From Komagataeibacter sp. FNDCR2 (lineage in GTDB: Bacteria; Pseudomonadota; Alphaproteobacteria; Acetobacterales; Acetobacteraceae), in NCBI RefSeq assembly GCF_021295395.1, contig NZ_JAIWOU010000001.1:437001-501000 (forward strand): a stretch of 64,000 nucleotides of DNA, in the 5' to 3' direction. The position numbers and the translations under genes were made by a program. The notes beneath the pieces are model-generated. The model saw only the letters and a list, made by a program, of their open reading frames with translations. It searched no databases and was not told the DNA's origin. Below, piece after piece: positions 25,322 to 33,842 of the stretch. Positions within the stretch are counted from its first letter, which is position 1, and each line of letters starts with the position of its first letter.

Positions 25322-26107
25322 ATGGACACGAAAAAACCCATTTCCGTGCCGCCGGATGATGCATGGAGCGAACTGCGCCACCTCACGCGCGCGCGTATCG
25401 GCATCGGGCGGAGTGGCACCGCGCAGCGCACGCGCGATGTGCTGGCCTTCCAGGGCGCGCACGCCCTTGCGCGGGACGCCGTCCATACTGCGCTGGATAT
25501 TGCCGCCATGCGTGCGCAACTGGCCCCTGAAGATGCGATTGTCGTGGCCAGCCGGGCGCCTGACCGGCCCACCTATCTCCGCCGCCCCGATCTGGGCCGC
25601 AGGCTGGATGAAGGCAGCCGTGCCCGCCTGCGTGAAGGCGCATGGGACGTGGTGTTCGTGGCGGGCGATGGCCTTTCGGCCGTGGCGGTGCAGAATGGCG
25701 CGGTCCCCCTGTTCCATGCGATGCGCGAGCGTCTTTCCGGTTGGGCGGTCGCGCCGCTGGTCATCGCCACCCAGGCCCGCGTGGCGCTGGGTGATGAAAT
25801 CGCGGTTGCAACCGGCGCGCGCATGGTCGTCATGATGATTGGCGAGCGCCCGGGCCTGAGTGTTGCCGACAGCATGGGGGTTTACCTGACCTATGCCCCC
25901 CATGTCGGTTGCCCGGATTCAGCGCGTAACTGCCTGTCCAACATCCACCCCCATGGGCTGTCGATACCGCAGGCGGCGGACAGGCTGGCATGGCTGATGC
26001 GCGAGGCGCGCCGCCTGTCACTGACCGGGGTCGGCCTGAAGGATGCGGCCCCGCAGGAACACATCCACCATGCAGGCATCTCCTCCATCGAAAAAGGATC
26101 ACGGTAA
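25322..26107 (+). CDS. eutC: Ethanolamine ammonia-lyase small subunit
   Basis: The 261-residue protein is the small subunit that binds the nucleotide part of cobalamin and forms the active (alpha-beta) complex with EutB. Family signatures include LRHLTRARIGIGRSG near residue 17, VVFVAGDGLSAVAV near residue 111, and ISNIHP-like NCLSNIHPHGL near residue 203. It is translationally coupled to eutB and its stop abuts the start of the permease gene. Confidence 0.93.
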   Translation: MDTKKPISVPPDDAWSELRHLTRARIGIGRSGTAQRTRDVLAFQGAHALARDAVHTALDIAAMRAQLAPEDAIVVASRAPDRPTYLRRPDLGRRLDEGSRARLREGAWDVVFVAGDGLSAVAVQNGAVPLFHAMRERLSGWAVAPLVIATQARVALGDEIAVATGARMVVMMIGERPGLSVADSMGVYLTYAPHVGCPDSARNCLSNIHPHGLSIPQAADRLAWLMREARRLSLTGVGLKDAAPQEHIHHAGISSIEKGSR

Positions 26108-27457
26108 ATGAGCAGTAGCCCAACCCATCTGAGCAAGTCACTGGGTGCGTTCCATCTGTGGGGTATTGCTGTCGGACTGGTCATATCCGGTGAATATTTT
26201 GGCTGGAGCTATGGCTGGGCGACTGCCGGTACCCTTGGTTTTCTGGTGGCCACCGTGTTCGTGGCCCTCATGTACACGGCGTTCATCTTCAGTTTTACGG
26301 AACTGACCTGCTCCATTCCGCATGCGGGGGGGCCGTTTACGTACAGCGCCCGCGCGCTGGGGCCCCTTGGCGGGCTTGTCGCGGGCCTTGCGACACTGGT
26401 GGAGTTCATCTTTGCGCCACCGGCCATCGCGCTGGCCATCGGGGCCTACCTGAATGTGCAGTTTCCCACCCTTTCGCCACAGGTCGCGGCCCTTGGGGCC
26501 TACCTGATCTTCATGGCGCTGAACATCGTGGGCGTGCGGATCGCGGCGACGTTCGAACTGTTCATTACCGTCGCGGCCATTATCGAACTGCTGGTCTTCA
26601 TGGGGGTGGTGGCGCCCGCGTTCTCATGGGGGAATTTCCTGCATGATGGCTGGGGCAGCGCGCCGCATTTCGGCTGGGAAGCGATGGGGGGTATTTTCGC
26701 CGCCATTCCCTTCGCCATCTGGTTCTTCCTTGCCATTGAAGGGGTCGCCATGGCGGCGGAGGAAGCGCGTGACCCCAGGCGCGCCATTCCGGCGGCCTAT
26801 ATTGCCGGTGTGCTGACACTCGTGACGCTGGCCTTCGGTGTCATGCTGTTCGCTGGCGGGGTGGGGGACTGGCATGCGCTGGCCAACCTCAATGACCCGC
26901 TGCCCCAGGCCATGAAACGTGTGGTGGGCGCGCATAGCGACTGGTTGCACATGCTGGTCTGGCTTGGGCTGTTCGGGCTGGTTGCGTCGCTGCATGGCAT
27001 CATCATGGGCTATGCCCGGCAGATGTTCGCGCTGGCGCGGGCCGGTTTCCTGCCTTCGGTGCTGGGGCGTATCCATCCGCGCTTCCATACGCCCTATGCC
27101 GCGACGCTGGCTGGCGGCGCCATCGGGATCGCGGCCATTTTTTCCGATAACGTGATTTCGATCAACGGCCAGTCACTGACCGCGACGCTGGTGACGATGT
27201 CGGTCTTCGGGGCGCTGACCATGTATGTGTTCAGCATGGTCAGCCTGTTCCGCCTGCGCCGCACGGAACCGGATCTGGCACGCAGTTATCGCGCGCCGCT
27301 ATACCCGGTCCTGCCCGCGATCGCGCTGGGTGGCGCGCTGATCGCACTGACCGCCGTCATTTACTATAATGTCGAGATATTCTGCATCTATCTCGGCCTC
27401 ATGGCGGTGCTGACGACCGTATTCATGGCGCGCTCGCGCAAGGTCCGCGCCGCCTGA
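26108..27457 (+). CDS. eat: Ethanolamine permease (APC superfamily)
   Basis: A 449-residue membrane transporter with about twelve hydrophobic helices. The opening FHLWGIAVGLVISGEYFGWSY (given as FHLWGIAVGLV then ISGEYFGWSY) is typical of Eat-type ethanolamine permeases of the amino acid/polyamine/organocation superfamily. Helix 6-8 contains IEGVAMAAEEARDPRRAIP, the usual APC loop. It starts directly after the eutC stop, confirming the substrate by context. A 22-bp palindromic terminator follows the stop, before the porin gene. Confidence 0.9.
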   Translation: MSSSPTHLSKSLGAFHLWGIAVGLVISGEYFGWSYGWATAGTLGFLVATVFVALMYTAFIFSFTELTCSIPHAGGPFTYSARALGPLGGLVAGLATLVEFIFAPPAIALAIGAYLNVQFPTLSPQVAALGAYLIFMALNIVGVRIAATFELFITVAAIIELLVFMGVVAPAFSWGNFLHDGWGSAPHFGWEAMGGIFAAIPFAIWFFLAIEGVAMAAEEARDPRRAIPAAYIAGVLTLVTLAFGVMLFAGGVGDWHALANLNDPLPQAMKRVVGAHSDWLHMLVWLGLFGLVASLHGIIMGYARQMFALARAGFLPSVLGRIHPRFHTPYAATLAGGAIGIAAIFSDNVISINGQSLTATLVTMSVFGALTMYVFSMVSLFRLRRTEPDLARSYRAPLYPVLPAIALGGALIALTAVIYYNVEIFCIYLGLMAVLTTVFMARSRKVRAA

Positions 27458-27465
27458 ACCCTGTC

Positions 27466-27487
27466 CGGACTGCCCGCGGGCAGTCCG
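27466..27487 (+). terminator. 22-bp perfect palindrome between permease and porin genes
   Basis: CGGACTGCCCG and CGGGCAGTCCG form a perfect palindrome followed by TCTTTCCCCC, nine bases past the permease stop. It likely ends or thins out the eut transcript before the porin. Confidence 0.6.
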
Positions 27488-27528
27488 TCTTTCCCCCATA
27501 TGTTTTTTCCGATCAGGAACTGTCCCGA

Positions 27529-28953
27529 ATGGCTGAAACAAACCATGCGCCTGTAAACGCGCGTTCATTTTCCGGGCTTTTTGGCCTGTGCATGCTGGCC
27601 TTTCCCGCCGGGGGGACGGCCCTGGCCCAGACCCCGGATATTCCGACGGAAGTGGAACGCCCCCTGGAAGCGACCGAACCGGTGGAGGAAGCAACCCCCG
27701 CCCCCGTAACGGGCAATATCTTCCACCCCCGTCCAGGCCACGCCCGCACCTACTGGGACGGGCTGGAAGGCCATGTGCAGATCGAGGCCGGCATTTCGGG
27801 CAACCCCTGGACCCGCTCGGGCCGCAACTTCGGCCAGTTCTATACCGACCGCGCCAATACGGTCACGATGAACCAGATCATGGGTTCGCTCTCGCATGCC
27901 GTCACCGATGTCGGGCATGGCTACGGCCTGGGTTTCGTGATCGAGGCGATGTACGGTTCGGACGCACGTTTCGACCCGACGGCAGGGATGGGGTCGGGAT
28001 CGCTGACCGGGCTGTACCAGTGGGTGCCGACACAGGTCCATCTGGATGCCCACCTGCCATGGATCTACCGGCGCGGGATCGATGTGCAGATCGGGCAGAT
28101 GTACGGCCTGCTGGGATCGGAAGGCACGCCCGCGACGGCGCGGCCCTTCTATACCTTCAACTATGCTTCCGACTATATCGTCCCGTTCGAGACGGTCGGT
28201 ATTGTCGCGACCATGCACCTGACGCGGACCATGGACTGGATACTGGGCGTGGACGCCGGTAATTCCACCACGTTCGGCGCGTATGGGAACAATAACAAGC
28301 CCAAGGGCTATTTCGGGTTTTCATGGAACAACCTGATGCATGGCAAGCTGAACCTGCATGCCATCGGCCATTTCGGCCCGCAGGGCAATAATGGCCGCTC
28401 CATCAGTGGCGGCGGCTGGACCAGCGTGGGTCTTGGCCGCAGCGCCAACCACCTGATGCAGTATAACGGTGACATCATGGCCACGTACCATGTCAATGAC
28501 CGGATCACGCTGACGGTGGACGGCACCTACCTGCATGATGACGCCCTGCGCGACGATGCCTATGGCATCAGCAGTTATGTGGCGTGGGACATCCGCCCGT
28601 GGCTGACATTCAATGCGCGTGGCGAAATCTTCCGTGACAATACCGGCGGCGTCATTACGGAATATGCGAGCTTCACCTCTTTCACCAAATCCATCACCAA
28701 CCAGCCCTTTCCGTACTATGCGGCCCCGCCCACAACCTATGGCGCGCTGACGCTGGGCGTGTCCTACCGGCCGGAGTTCATCAACCGCCGGATGTCGCTG
28801 GGCAAGCTGACCATCCGCCCCGAAATCCGTCTGGACAAGTCCCTCAACGGCACGCGACCCTTCAACCAGTCCGGCACGACGGCCAATCCCATTGTAAACA
28901 ATGGCACGAACAACATGCTCTGGTTCAGTTGTGACGCCATCTGGTCGTTCTGA
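27529..28953 (+). CDS. Outer-membrane beta-barrel porin (BBP2/OmpL-like)
   Basis: The 474-residue protein has an N-terminal signal (hydrophobic GLFGLCMLAFPAGG, cleavage after ALA near residue 34), a short Pro/Glu-rich linker, then a long region of alternating amphipathic strands, for example GYGLGFVIEAMYGSDARF, and a C-terminal aromatic residue (AIWSF) typical of Bam-assembled barrels. It matches the putative beta-barrel porin-2 family. It follows the ethanolamine permease and may let ethanolamine or related amines cross the outer membrane; this is inferred from position only. The hairpin pair after the stop ends the transcript. Confidence 0.78.
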   Translation: MAETNHAPVNARSFSGLFGLCMLAFPAGGTALAQTPDIPTEVERPLEATEPVEEATPAPVTGNIFHPRPGHARTYWDGLEGHVQIEAGISGNPWTRSGRNFGQFYTDRANTVTMNQIMGSLSHAVTDVGHGYGLGFVIEAMYGSDARFDPTAGMGSGSLTGLYQWVPTQVHLDAHLPWIYRRGIDVQIGQMYGLLGSEGTPATARPFYTFNYASDYIVPFETVGIVATMHLTRTMDWILGVDAGNSTTFGAYGNNNKPKGYFGFSWNNLMHGKLNLHAIGHFGPQGNNGRSISGGGWTSVGLGRSANHLMQYNGDIMATYHVNDRITLTVDGTYLHDDALRDDAYGISSYVAWDIRPWLTFNARGEIFRDNTGGVITEYASFTSFTKSITNQPFPYYAAPPTTYGALTLGVSYRPEFINRRMSLGKLTIRPEIRLDKSLNGTRPFNQSGTTANPIVNNGTNNMLWFSCDAIWSF

Positions 28954-28963
28954 AAACGGCGGC

Positions 28964-29066
28964 TAGAGCAATTCCACTGAACTCTGGCTCAGTGGATCTG
29001 CTCTAACTCATTGTTTATCGAGCATCTTCACCAGTTTGAATGTGTCCATTCAAACTGGATATGCTC
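28964..29066. repeat. Two related REP-like stem-loops ending in TGCTCTA
   Basis: Element 1 (28964-29005) pairs TAGAGCA with TGCTCTA around an inner CCACTGA/TCAGTGG stem. Element 2 (29020-29066) pairs GAGCAT with ATGCTC around a perfect 12-bp CCAGTTTGAATG/CATTCAAACTGG stem. They lie between converging genes and probably act as terminators; the shared outer AGAGCA motif suggests a repetitive extragenic family. Confidence 0.65.
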
Positions 29067-30334
29067 TAGCCCTCCAGCAACGATACGGCGGTGGCGAAGC
29101 TGGGGGCCAGCGGGAGCAGGGGCGTGATCGTGGCCTGCCAGGCATGGTACAGGTCCGCCTTGCCCTCGTAAACAACGGCGGAAGGCTGGTTATGCCGGTC
29201 CAGCTCCTGTATCCACCCGCCGCGCCTGCGGTCGATCATGAAGGTGTCGATATAATCCCATATGGTGCGGTACCAGTGCTCATAATACTGGTGGCCGGTC
29301 CGCTTCAGTAACGCGGCGGCGGCGGTCATGGCTTCCGCCTGGCACCAGTGGGGGCGGTTATGGACCACCGGCTTTCCATCCCAGTCGATCGTATAAAGCA
29401 GGCCGGGCGCGCCATCACGCGCCCAGCCGGTTTTCATGCCGCACTGGAACAGGGCCGTCGCATCTTCCAGCAACCATGCGGGCGCATGTCCCTGCGCGCG
29501 CAGAAGGGCGGCCTCCAGCTTGAGCAGAAGATGTGACCATTCCACAAAATGGCCGGGAGTCATGCCGTAAGGGTGCAGGGCGTCGGTAGGGCTGTCACGA
29601 TGATAGTCCCTGAGCAGCACCCAGTCTCGACTGTAATGCTCCGGTACGTGGTAGCCAGCATTACGGGCCAGATCGTGGATGAAGCGCTCCACAATGCGCA
29701 GGGCCCTGTGCCGCCATACCGGATCGCCCGTAACATCGGCCACCGCCATGCAGGTCTCGACCGAATGCATGTTGGCGTTGGCGCCACGGTAGTCTTCTTC
29801 ATCCGACCAGTCAGATGCGAAGCTTTCCCGGAAAACGCCTTCCTCCTCGCTCCAGAAATGCTGATGCCAGATCGTCAGCGCGCGGGTCAGCAGGTCGCGG
29901 GCCCCCGGCACATCGGCCACCGTGGCGGAAGATGCGGCCAGGGCCACGAAACTGTGGAGATAGGCCTGTTTGCGGGCGTTTTCAGGTGGCATGCCGTTGT
30001 GGGAGGGGCCAGGAAACCATCCGCCATGCGCGTGGTCCGCCAGTGGGCCGAGCAGGGAGGCCACGCCATGCGCCGCAAGGGGGCCGCAGCCGGGAAGCCC
30101 CCGTCCCGCCGCCACGGCATAGACATGGGTCATGCGCGCGGTCAGCGTACTATCGGCGGTGGCGCCGGGCTGGAGCATCCCGTCATCATCCAGCGCGGCG
30201 AAACCGTCCCGCACGCGGGCGGCCTTGGAAAAATCCAGCAGGCGCTGGCCCTGCATATCGAGCCAGCGGCGATGCGGCGCCAGACGCAGCCATGACGAAA
30301 CAGGCAGCATCAGCGCGGGCAAGGGTTCAGCCAT
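29066..30334 (-). CDS. AGE-family epimerase/isomerase
   Basis: The 422-residue protein belongs to the N-acylglucosamine 2-epimerase / mannose isomerase group with an (alpha/alpha)6 barrel. Recognisable pieces are NANMHSVETCMAVADVTGD near residue 192, with catalytic-type His, HFVEWSHLLLKLE near residue 263 and WCQAEAMTAAAAL near residue 330. Such enzymes isomerise free sugars such as mannose and fructose, or N-acetylhexosamines, in the cytosol. Its start overlaps the stop of an upstream SDR gene by eight bases, so the two are cotranscribed. The sugar cannot be assigned. Confidence 0.85.
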   Translation of the reverse strand: MAEPLPALMLPVSSWLRLAPHRRWLDMQGQRLLDFSKAARVRDGFAALDDDGMLQPGATADSTLTARMTHVYAVAAGRGLPGCGPLAAHGVASLLGPLADHAHGGWFPGPSHNGMPPENARKQAYLHSFVALAASSATVADVPGARDLLTRALTIWHQHFWSEEEGVFRESFASDWSDEEDYRGANANMHSVETCMAVADVTGDPVWRHRALRIVERFIHDLARNAGYHVPEHYSRDWVLLRDYHRDSPTDALHPYGMTPGHFVEWSHLLLKLEAALLRAQGHAPAWLLEDATALFQCGMKTGWARDGAPGLLYTIDWDGKPVVHNRPHWCQAEAMTAAAALLKRTGHQYYEHWYRTIWDYIDTFMIDRRRGGWIQELDRHNQPSAVVYEGKADLYHAWQATITPLLPLAPSFATAVSLLEG

Positions 30335-31187
30335 TGATGATCATGCCGCCATTGACATGCAGGGTCTGCCCGGTCACGTAGGAGGAGTCCCGTGCCGCCA
30401 GATAGACATAGGCAGGCCCAAGCTCGCTGGGCTGGCCAATGCGCCCCAGTGGCGTTTTCTTGCCCATGTCAGCCACCGACTGCGGGTCGACCGGTCCCCA
30501 ACTGGCAGGTTGCAGGGGGGTCCAGACCGGGCCGGGTGCTACCGCGTTGACACGGATGCCCTTTGGCGCAAGCTGAAGGGCGAGGGCGCGGGTAAACCCC
30601 ATTTCGGCCGCCTTGGTCGTGGTATAGGCGACAAGGGACTGGTTACCCGCGAATGCATTGATCGAGGATGTATTGATGATGGTGCTGTCTTTTCCAAAAT
30701 GCGGCAGGGCGGCGCGCGTCATGTAAAAATAGCCGTTGATGTTTACATCCATATGACGCTGCCAGACCTCATCGGTAATATCGGTCAGGTCTTCGCTCAC
30801 GTACTGGACGCCTGCATTATTGACCAGAATATCAAGGCCGCCGAATGCCTTGACCGTCTGGCTGACCGCGTCATCGCACACGGTGCTGCGTGAGACATCA
30901 CCCCGTATGGCAAGGGCCCGTACCCCCTCGGCCTGGGCCAGACGGACCGTTTCATTCGCGTCTTCATCTTCTTCCAGATAAAGGATGGCCACATCCGCGC
31001 CCTCGCGCGCAAAATGCAGCACGGCGGCGCGCCCGATGCCACTGTCGCCACCCGTAACAAGCGCCCTGCGGCCCTTCAGCTTGCCGCTGCCACGGTAGTC
31101 GGCGCGTATATGTTCGGCCGGGGGGTCCATCAGCCGTTCCACACCGGGCTGATGCGGCTGGCTCTGGGGTGGAATGGAAGAGGTCAT
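30327..31187 (-). CDS. SDR-family oxidoreductase (YghA/glucose-dehydrogenase type)
   Basis: A 286-residue classical SDR with an N-terminal extension of about 40 residues typical of the YghA/general stress group. TGGDSGIG is near residue 47, NNAGVQ near 126, catalytic Ser in INTSSINAF near 170 and YTTTKAA near 184. LYLEEDED after the second strand suggests NAD or dual specificity. It precedes an AGE-family sugar epimerase in the same operon, suggesting action on a sugar or sugar-derived aldehyde. The start follows GGAGAGCTGAAT. Confidence 0.85.
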   Translation of the reverse strand: MTSSIPPQSQPHQPGVERLMDPPAEHIRADYRGSGKLKGRRALVTGGDSGIGRAAVLHFAREGADVAILYLEEDEDANETVRLAQAEGVRALAIRGDVSRSTVCDDAVSQTVKAFGGLDILVNNAGVQYVSEDLTDITDEVWQRHMDVNINGYFYMTRAALPHFGKDSTIINTSSINAFAGNQSLVAYTTTKAAEMGFTRALALQLAPKGIRVNAVAPGPVWTPLQPASWGPVDPQSVADMGKKTPLGRIGQPSELGPAYVYLAARDSSYVTGQTLHVNGGMIING

Positions 31188-31472
31188 ATTCAGCTCTCCG
31201 GCATGACTGTTGAAACAAGCGACCCGGACGGGGCATATGCAAAGTCAACGTGATGAAGGCGAAGTCTGTTGCATCCAATCTGCCCTGCATGCTGCTGGGC
31301 ACCGCAGGACAGGACGACGGATAGCCCTGTCGTGACGTTCACGCCGAACTTGCGCAGCCCGGGTTAAGATAGGGTGAAGGCGGATGCCGGCCGATCGGAT
31401 CGTGCCTGACTTCAGGCGAACAGAACCGGTTTCGCCCCGTTATCCCTTTTCAACAGGGAGGCATGATGACAC

Positions 31473-32168
31473 ATGATCGCTGGAACCTGGCACCAACTGG
31501 CTGACCTGCTTGCTGCTTTCGTGCTGTCGGCCATGATCGGGCTTGAACGGGAGTTCCGCCAGAAAAGCGCGGGTATGCGCACCCATGCGCTGGTTGGGCT
31601 GGCTGCCGCCCTGATCATGCTCGTATCAAAATATGGTTTTGGTGATGTTCTGGTGGCCGGAAAGGTGATTCTCGACCCCTCCCGTATTGCGGCGCAGGTG
31701 GTGTCGGGCATCGGGTTTATTGGCGGTGGCGTCATTTTCATGCGGCGCGACGCCGTGCGGGGCCTGACAACGGCGGCGTCCGTCTGGCTGACCGCGGCTG
31801 TGGGCATGGCCTGCGGCGCGGGACTGATTGAACTCGCCCTTGCCGCGACCGCCGCCCATTTCATCATCATGTTCGTCTTTCCCTGTTTTACCCGCCTGCT
31901 GCCGCAGGAGCGTCCGTTACAGACACGACTGGATGTTTCCTATACCGATGGCATGGGAATCCTCCGCCATATTCTTGTGGCCTGCACCCGGCTGCGTTTT
32001 GCGGTCGATCAGGTGCATATCGCGCAGGGCGGGGACTCTCATGCTCCCATCGTGACGCTGACAATGCAGGTGAAGGGAAAGCGCCCGGTGTCCCACCTGA
32101 TCGCGGCCCTGACAACGATCGAGGGTGTGCAGAGCGTCGGAACGACCGGGGACGAAGGGCTGGATTAA
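31473..32168 (+). CDS. MgtC/SapB-family membrane protein
   Basis: The 231-residue protein has about four or five N-terminal membrane helices with GLEREFRQKSAGMRTHALVG near residue 23 and GIGFIGGGVIFMRRDAVRGL near residue 77, both MgtC signatures, and a soluble C-terminal ACT-like domain. MgtC proteins help growth at low Mg2+ or acid pH and can modulate the F-type ATPase. GGGAGG lies somewhat far (13 bases) from the ATG. It is a single gene on the plus strand, divergent from the SDR operon. Confidence 0.85.
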   Translation: MIAGTWHQLADLLAAFVLSAMIGLEREFRQKSAGMRTHALVGLAAALIMLVSKYGFGDVLVAGKVILDPSRIAAQVVSGIGFIGGGVIFMRRDAVRGLTTAASVWLTAAVGMACGAGLIELALAATAAHFIIMFVFPCFTRLLPQERPLQTRLDVSYTDGMGILRHILVACTRLRFAVDQVHIAQGGDSHAPIVTLTMQVKGKRPVSHLIAALTTIEGVQSVGTTGDEGLD

Positions 32169-32223
32169 GGACAGGATTCAATCATGGCCAGACGCGACAG
32201 GGCATGGTCTGGCGGGGGCGGGA

Positions 32224-32385
32224 TCAATGGTCGATATGCGGTCCACGGCCCCAATGCTGGTCCGTGTTCCTGTACTGATTGCGGTCTTCATGTCCGTTGC
32301 CAGCATTGTCCCGATAGGCATGACGGCACCCCGTGGCGGAGATGGCCAGGACAAGAATGGCAAGGAGTTGTAAGGTCTGGCGCAT
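32224..32385 (-). CDS. Small lipoprotein (53 aa)
   Basis: The frame encodes MRQTLQLLAILVLAISATGC, a signal peptide with lipobox cysteine at residue 20, followed by a 33-residue polar tail rich in His, Asn, Arg and Asp (RHAYRDNAGNGHEDRNQYR). ACAGGAGGCCGTG precedes the ATG. Length, cysteine position, His-rich tail and ribosome-site context closely mirror the lipoprotein at 14578-14739. The function is unknown; metal binding or stress envelope roles are possible. Confidence 0.65.
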   Translation of the reverse strand: MRQTLQLLAILVLAISATGCRHAYRDNAGNGHEDRNQYRNTDQHWGRGPHIDH

Positions 32386-32546
32386 CACGGCCTCCTGTAA
32401 TGGCGCCTGAACGCGGATGGAACAGGGGAGTTTTACGTGCTTTTATAGGCACGGTCCGTAATGGCGGAGAGCAGGTGACAGGGGGATACCGGGAAAGTTC
32501 GGAAGTACTGATCCCGCCCAGTTCTTCCCGCCAGCACGGCGCAGGA

Positions 32547-33116
32547 TTACTGATGGGAAAGCATCGCATCACCCGCATGGTCATGGGCCTGCGCGTCCAG
32601 CCATGCGTGAACGGCCCTGACAAGGGCGGGGCGTGTTGTTGTATAGATAATCCTCCCGCCCGCCGGGAGCTGGGCATATTCCACATGCAGGTTTGCGGCG
32701 CCGGACGCCATTTCGGCCATACCCGGCATGGAAGGACCATGAATATGCGCGGGCGTGCCATAATCACCATGCGCGCGGCGTTCGGCCTCCGTTTTCAGGT
32801 GAGTCCTGATAAGCGCGATCTGGGTCACATCCCCATCGGTGGAGACGACGTCCTGCTCCCCACCATTGGGCATGGGCGTGAAAATATGCAGCGAGCGCGT
32901 CAGGTCGAACGGCATGGAGGACGCGCCCATATGGTGGTGCATCATCATGTCATGCATGGCGGCGTTTCCCTTGCCCTCCATCATGGGGCAGTTCGGGTGC
33001 ATTTCGTGCATCTGCTCCATCATGGTGTCGTCAGCCAGGGCGGGTAAGGGGGAATTGCCGACTGCCAATACGAAAAGGGCGATGACCGCAGCGGAGAAAC
33101 CGGACTTTCCTGACAT
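32547..33116 (-). CDS. Met/His-rich periplasmic protein, often misnamed aspartate carbamoyltransferase
   Basis: The 189-residue protein has a signal peptide (residues 1-29, ending PALA), then a Met/His-rich segment with MMEQMHEMHPNCPMM and MHDMMMHHHMG (residues 33-64), then a conserved domain: TQIALIRTHLKTEAERRAHG, AHIHGPSMPGMAEM and VRAVHAWLDAQAHDH. I recall the last domain from periplasmic proteins near copper and heavy-metal genes that databases sometimes label aspartate carbamoyltransferase without reason. The Met/His stretch suggests copper binding. No copper pump or oxidase gene is adjacent. Confidence 0.65.
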   Translation of the reverse strand: MSGKSGFSAAVIALFVLAVGNSPLPALADDTMMEQMHEMHPNCPMMEGKGNAAMHDMMMHHHMGASSMPFDLTRSLHIFTPMPNGGEQDVVSTDGDVTQIALIRTHLKTEAERRAHGDYGTPAHIHGPSMPGMAEMASGAANLHVEYAQLPAGGRIIYTTTRPALVRAVHAWLDAQAHDHAGDAMLSHQ

Positions 33117-33283
33117 CTTTTCTTCCTCATGGAGTCTGATGGGAGCGGGGATGCGGCATCATATCGCCGACCCAATGAGCTACCACGCGCCATGACCGTC
33201 CATCTATCTGGAATTTCCGGACAGGTGGAACATGAAATCCCGAATAACTGAAACTGGTGCCGGGCCTCTATCTGCCGGACGAC

Positions 33284-33360
33284 TGGTTGTATAGGCAGCA
33301 TTTGAAGCTGCGGCCTTCAGATTATGGACCTGACGAGCTACCGGACTGCTCTACCCTACA
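33284..33360 (-). tRNA. tRNA-Met-like gene with CAU anticodon, atypical
   Basis: The minus strand folds as a complete cloverleaf. Acceptor TGTAGGG pairs with CTATACA (one G-A mismatch, one G-U), D stem is GAGC/GCTC, anticodon stem TCAGG/TCTGA with loop TCCATAA (anticodon CAU), T stem GCAGC/GCTGC with TTCAAAT loop, and ACCA is encoded. It resembles initiator-type tRNA-Met in the D and anticodon arms, but position 33 is C instead of the near-universal U. It may be a functional odd tRNA or a decaying copy. Confidence 0.55.
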
Positions 33361-33530
33361 TCAAGCGCCGCGACGGCCTGCGCACCAGTATCACCAATGG
33401 AGATAGGGACGGTCGCGAAGTGGGTATTTTGGGGCAGGTACAAGCCGGAAACACTGTACGGATTTTGCACGGATCACAGTGCCAAGCCGTGAACGCAGGC
33501 GAACGCTAATGGACTGCCCCTTACAAGGCA

Positions 33531-33574
33531 AAACCCCCGGCAACATACCATATATGGCAGTTTACCGGGGGTTT
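33531..33574 (-). terminator. Hairpin terminator after tRNA-Val
   Basis: AAACCCCCGG and CCGGGGGTTT pair with a 24-base loop and, on the minus strand, end in TTTT. It lies 14 bases beyond the tRNA-Val 3' end. Confidence 0.6.
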
Positions 33575-33587
33575 CTTTCAAAACGGA

Positions 33588-33662
33588 TGGTGGGCGCAAC
33601 AGGGATTGAACCTGTGACCCCTACCATGTCAAGGTAGTGCTCTACCGCTGAGCTATGCGCCC
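33588..33662 (-). tRNA. tRNA-Val (GAC anticodon)
   Basis: The minus strand reads GGGCGCATAGCTCAGCGG and on to GCGCCCACCA. Acceptor GGGCGCA pairs with TGCGCCC, the anticodon arm is CTACC TTGACAT GGTAG with anticodon GAC, and the T arm CACAGGTTCAATCCCTGTT contains TTCAATC. The 3' CCA is encoded. All stems pair. Confidence 0.95.
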
Positions 33663-33842
33663 ACCATCCGTTTCGGTGAAGTGGCTTTTACGCATCCTTT
33701 CAGGGGGATGCAACCCCCCATTTGAAAAAAATCGCATTGACCGCAAAGCTGCCGCCTGCGCCAATAGGGACATGGGTTTTCCTGCTTTCCTGTATGTCGC
33801 CGTTATGGGCTATCCGGGGCCGCTGTGTCGGGGCGGGTCGGC

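Noticed and set aside
23902-25572. 556-codon frame on the minus strand opposite eutB/eutC
   Set aside because: It lies fully antisense to well-recognised eut genes, is rich in Arg, Gly and His as expected from the shadow of GC-rich codons, and has no domain.
33324-33509. 61-codon frame near the tRNAs
   Set aside because: It overlaps the tRNA-Met-like element and has no ribosome site or similarity.
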